This document shows, piece after piece, positions 6,795 to 9,508 of a stretch of 9,508 bases of DNA; within the stretch, counting starts at the first letter, position 1, and each line of letters begins with the position of its first letter. A program made the position numbers and the translations under genes. The notes under the pieces were generated by a model, which was not told the DNA's origin, searched no databases, and saw only the letters and a list, made by a program, of their open reading frames with translations. Source of the stretch: Calditrichia bacterium (GTDB lineage Bacteria; Calditrichota; Calditrichia; JAJRVZ01); assembly GCA_030634505.1 (NCBI GenBank), contig DAOWAQ010000053.1, forward strand, positions 1 to 9,508, written 5' to 3'.

Positions 6795-8183
6795 TTACAT
6801 TTTTTTGGCGTATTCAACTACTTCATCAATGTTGCCACGCATATAAAATGCTTGCTCAGGAATATCATCATATTCGCCATTTACTAATCCCTTAAAGCCG
6901 CTGATGGTTTCTTCCAACGGTACATATTTTCCGGGTGTTCCGGTAAATTCCTCAGCAACAAAAAATGGTTGAGACAAAAATCTTTGAATTTTTCTGGCAC
7001 GAGCTACAACTATTTTATCTTCATCAGAAAGTTCATCCATTCCAAGAATAGCAATAATATCCTGTAAATCTTTATATTTTTGCAATATTTCCTGTACTTC
7101 TTTTGCCGTATTATAATGTTCATCACCAACAATTCGAGGGTCCAGAATTCTCGAAGTTGAATCCAGAGGGTCAACTGCCGGGTAAATCCCTAATTCAGAA
7201 ATTGCTCTTGAAAGCACTGTTGTAGCATCAAGATGAGAAAATGTAGTCGCCGGCGCCGGATCAGTTAAGTCGTCAGCAGGAACATAAATAGCTTGTACAG
7301 AGGTAATTGATCCTTTTTTTGTTGATGTTATTCTTTCCTGAAGCGCACCCATTTCTGTTGCCAAGGTTGGTTGATAACCTACAGCAGAAGGCATTCTACC
7401 TAAAAGAGCGGATACCTCAGAACCTGCCTGGGTAAAACGGAAAATGTTATCAATAAACAAAAGAACATCTTTCCCTTCTTCTTCTCTAAAATATTCTGCA
7501 ACTGTTAATCCGGTTAATCCTACTCGAAGTCTTGCACCGGGTGGTTCATTCATCTGTCCAAAAACCAATGCAGTTTTATCAATAACACCTGAACCTTTCA
7601 TTTCTAACCACAAGTCGTTTCCTTCCCTTGTTCTTTCTCCAACTCCGGAAAAAACAGAAAACCCGCCATGTTCTGTAGCTATATTACGAATAAGTTCCAT
7701 GATGATTACAGTTTTACCAACTCCAGCACCACCAAATAAACCTGTTTTTCCACCTTTTGAATAAGGCTCTAATAAATCGATAACTTTTATACCTGTTTCC
7801 AGCAATTCCGTACTGGAACTTAATTCTTCATAAGAAGGTGCTGATTGGTGAATTGGGTATCTTTTATCTGTTTTAAGTTCCCCAATTCCATCAATCGGTT
7901 CTCCAACAACATTCATCATTCTACCTAAAACCTCAGGACCAACAGGTATTAAAATCGGCTCACCGGTATCAAATGCTTCCATTCCCCTGGTTAATCCTTC
8001 AGTAGAATCCATTGCAACACATCTAACAATATTTTCACCCAAATGTTGTTGTACTTCCAGCACTAAATCACCTACATTTTCTCTTTCTATTTTAATAGAA
8101 TTATATATTGCAGGAAGTTCACCTTCATTAAATTCAAGATCAATAACAGGTCCAATAATTTGACTAATTTTTCCTTTGTTCAT
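6795..8183 (-). CDS. atpD: F-type ATP synthase beta subunit, catalytic (F1)
   Basis: This is the catalytic subunit of the alpha3-beta3 head: ADP + phosphate to ATP, driven by gamma rotation, on the cytoplasmic face of the membrane. The protein is 462 aa, normal for the family. The N-terminal beta-barrel (about 1-80) begins with KISQIIGPVIDLEF. The P-loop GGAGVGKT is at 151-158, the catalytic Glu at 183 within GERTREG, and the Walker B region LLFIDNIFRF at 241-250. PAPATTFSHLDATTVLSR starts at 309, and the alpha/beta signature PAVDPLDSTS is at 335-344. The C-terminal regulatory loop reads DELSDED (383-389), a conservative change from DELSEED. No key residue is missing, so the enzyme should be active. 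An AGGA site (8190-8193) lies 6 nt before the ATG. It follows atpG by 24 nt, and the gene ends AAA AAA ATG TAA in an A7 run. Confidence 0.99.
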   Translation of the reverse strand: MNKGKISQIIGPVIDLEFNEGELPAIYNSIKIERENVGDLVLEVQQHLGENIVRCVAMDSTEGLTRGMEAFDTGEPILIPVGPEVLGRMMNVVGEPIDGIGELKTDKRYPIHQSAPSYEELSSSTELLETGIKVIDLLEPYSKGGKTGLFGGAGVGKTVIIMELIRNIATEHGGFSVFSGVGERTREGNDLWLEMKGSGVIDKTALVFGQMNEPPGARLRVGLTGLTVAEYFREEEGKDVLLFIDNIFRFTQAGSEVSALLGRMPSAVGYQPTLATEMGALQERITSTKKGSITSVQAIYVPADDLTDPAPATTFSHLDATTVLSRAISELGIYPAVDPLDSTSRILDPRIVGDEHYNTAKEVQEILQKYKDLQDIIAILGMDELSDEDKIVVARARKIQRFLSQPFFVAEEFTGTPGKYVPLEETISGFKGLVNGEYDDIPEQAFYMRGNIDEVVEYAKKM

Positions 8184-8207
8184 GTTCTTTCCTATCGATA
8201 TATTTAA

Positions 8208-9074
8208 TTAGTTTTCTTTTAGTGCTTCTGCACCACCAACAATTTCCGAAAGTTCTTTGGTAATAGCTGCCTGACGGGCACGATTATAAGTCAACGTCAG
8301 TTTTGCTATGAGATCTTCCGCATTATCCGTTGCATTTTCCATTGCTGTCATTCTTGCAGCTTGTTCTGCTGCATTACTTTCCGATAGAATTTTCCATATT
8401 TGAACATTTAAATGTTTGGGAATAATTGCGGTTAAAATTTCATGTTTTCCCGGTTCATAAAGATAATCAACATCTGATTTATCATTTTCTGTTTCTTCCG
8501 GAGGAGTCAATGGCAAAAATTGCTCCATGGTTAAATCTTGCTTAACTGCAGATTTAAATTTATTGTAGATAATTTCAATTTTATCAAATGTGTTTTCACT
8601 GAATGCGTGGATTAAATTTTTGGAAATTTCTAATGCATCTTCAAATTGCAGGTGATTAAAAAAGTTATCCTTTGAAGAGTAAATTACATAGTCTCTTTTC
8701 GAAAAATATTCAAAACTTTTTCGCCCGACTGTAAAAACCTGGACTTCTTTATCATTCATCAAATTAATTTGTCTAACAGATTCTTTAATAATATTATTGT
8801 TAAACGCCCCACATAAACCCCTGTCTGCTGTAATAACAACAATCAAAACTCGTTCCACCGGTTTTGTTACTAATAAAGAATCATTCGTCTCTTCAATGTT
8901 TTTTACTAAATTACTCACTATTTCTGTTAATTTTTGTGTATAGGGACGCATAGAGATTGCCCGTTCCTGAGCTTTCCGCAGTTTTGCAGCCGCAACCATT
9001 TTCATTGCTTTTGTAATTTGCTGTGTACTCTTGACACTGGAAATTCGACGTTTGATTTCCCTAAGTGTTGCCAT
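8208..9074 (-). CDS. atpG: F-type ATP synthase gamma subunit (central stalk)
   Basis: Gamma is the rotating shaft inside the alpha3-beta3 head that couples proton or sodium flow through Fo to catalysis. The protein is 288 aa, normal length. The N-terminal coiled-coil helix starts LREIKRRISSVKSTQQITKAMKMVAAAKLR (written here as the segment 4-33). The Rossmann-like domain contains DRGLCGAFN at 84-92. The C-terminal helix carries the signature ITKELSEIVGGAEAL at 271-285. The segment at about 190-206 (PPEETENDKSDVDYLYE) is acidic and lies where family members vary. The start codon shares one base with the atpA stop (TAATG), and a GAGG ribosome site at 9082-9085 lies 7 nt upstream inside atpA. Both point to translational coupling. 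I see no frameshift or missing region. Confidence 0.99.
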   Translation of the reverse strand: MATLREIKRRISSVKSTQQITKAMKMVAAAKLRKAQERAISMRPYTQKLTEIVSNLVKNIEETNDSLLVTKPVERVLIVVITADRGLCGAFNNNIIKESVRQINLMNDKEVQVFTVGRKSFEYFSKRDYVIYSSKDNFFNHLQFEDALEISKNLIHAFSENTFDKIEIIYNKFKSAVKQDLTMEQFLPLTPPEETENDKSDVDYLYEPGKHEILTAIIPKHLNVQIWKILSESNAAEQAARMTAMENATDNAEDLIAKLTLTYNRARQAAITKELSEIVGGAEALKEN

Positions 9075-9508
9075 TATTCAGCCTCAGTTTTAAAAATCTT
9101 TAAAAACTCTTCCAAAGCTTTTATCAAATTTTCCTTTATATCATCATCCAAAACTTTCTTTTCTGCAATAGATGTTAATAATGTGGCATGTTTCATGTTC
9201 AGATAAGACAAAAATTCGGATTCAAATCGCTTTATTTCATCAACACGTATTCCATCAAGATAACCGTTTGTTGCCGCAAAAATAACTACTATCTGATCTT
9301 CAAAAGGCATTGGTGAATACTGATCCTGTTTCAAAATTTCCATTAATCTCTGGCCACGATGCAATTGTTGCTGAGTCGCTTTATCCAAATCAGAACCAAA
9401 TTTTGCAAATGCTTCTAATTCTCTGTACTGCGCCAGATCAAGCCTTAAACGACCTGCGACCTGTTTCATAGCTTTTATCTGGGCATTACCTCCAACACGC
9501 GAAACAGA
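9074..9508 (-). CDS. atpA: F-type ATP synthase alpha subunit, C-terminal 144 residues (cut by window edge)
   Basis: Alpha forms the non-catalytic nucleotide sites of the F1 head and lends an arginine to the catalytic site on beta. The window starts inside the family signature: the first residues are SVSRVGGNAQIKAMKQVAG, and the Arg at fragment residue 4 (codon 9499-9497) corresponds to the arginine finger of this family. The rest is the C-terminal helical domain, including LRLDLAQYRELEAFAKFGSD, the segment YSPMPFEDQIVVIFA, and TNGYLDGI, ending in IFKTEAE. An internal ATG at 9469 is not the true start, because the frame is open and homologous up to the window edge. The gene overlaps atpG by one base. 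The P-loop and N-terminal domains lie outside the window. Confidence 0.98.
   Translation of the reverse strand, partial: SVSRVGGNAQIKAMKQVAGRLRLDLAQYRELEAFAKFGSDLDKATQQQLHRGQRLMEILKQDQYSPMPFEDQIVVIFAATNGYLDGIRVDEIKRFESEFLSYLNMKHATLLTSIAEKKVLDDDIKENLIKALEEFLKIFKTEAE
9082..9085 (-). promoter_or_regulatory. Shine-Dalgarno GAGG for atpG inside the atpA 3' end
   Basis: GAGG reads on the minus strand 7 nt upstream of ATG 9074, within the last codons of atpA. With the TAATG stop/start overlap it suggests that ribosomes finishing atpA re-initiate at atpG. Confidence 0.65.

Noticed and set aside
6795..6810. A7 run at the atpD 3' end as a programmed frameshift site
   Set aside because: The zero-frame sequence is C AAA AAA A, not a classical slippery heptamer. 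Shifted products would add only a few residues, and atpD already has full family length.
7444..7764. 106-aa plus-strand open frame
   Set aside because: It is antisense to the highly conserved P-loop and Walker region of atpD, whose coding constraint explains the open frame.

Overview
The window is AT-rich, almost wholly coding on the minus strand, and appears to come from a Gram-negative bacterium. Reading along the minus strand (right to left in these coordinates), it opens inside the alpha-subunit gene of an F-type ATP synthase (atpA, C-terminal part only). It continues with complete atpG (gamma), atpD (beta) and atpC (epsilon). Two large genes for exported tetratricopeptide-repeat (TPR) proteins follow: one complete (866 aa), and one of at least 1165 aa that runs off the left edge of the window.

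The order atpA-atpG-atpD-atpC is the classical F1 operon order. Spacing is tight: atpA and atpG share one base, and atpG and atpD are 24 nt apart. A looser 109-nt gap separates atpD from atpC and contains a 26-codon open frame. Together these genes encode the catalytic head, rotor shaft and epsilon clamp of the ATP synthase. The delta and Fo subunits would lie outside the window.

A 138-nt spacer separates atpC from the first TPR gene. It holds a weak sigma70-like promoter candidate overlapped by a 7-bp inverted repeat, but no convincing terminator. Both TPR proteins begin with a signal peptide ending in an '...AQ' junction, a style common in Bacteroidota and relatives. They are probably co-transcribed (47 nt apart) and are predicted to act in the periplasm or at the envelope. 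The 866-aa protein combines a central TPR solenoid with flanking coiled coils. The larger one is nearly all TPR and resembles, by my recollection of family patterns, the large TPR proteins of the myxobacterial Glt/Agm envelope machinery (inference, low to moderate confidence).

The low GC content, the signal-peptide style, the large TPR proteins and the F1 sequences suggest the FCB superphylum (for example Marinimicrobia, Ignavibacteria or Calditrichota relatives). I cannot assign the phylum from this sequence alone. I see no RNA genes, mobile elements, CRISPR arrays or phage genes. The most interesting part is the pair of uncharacterised TPR envelope proteins placed directly behind the ATP synthase genes.
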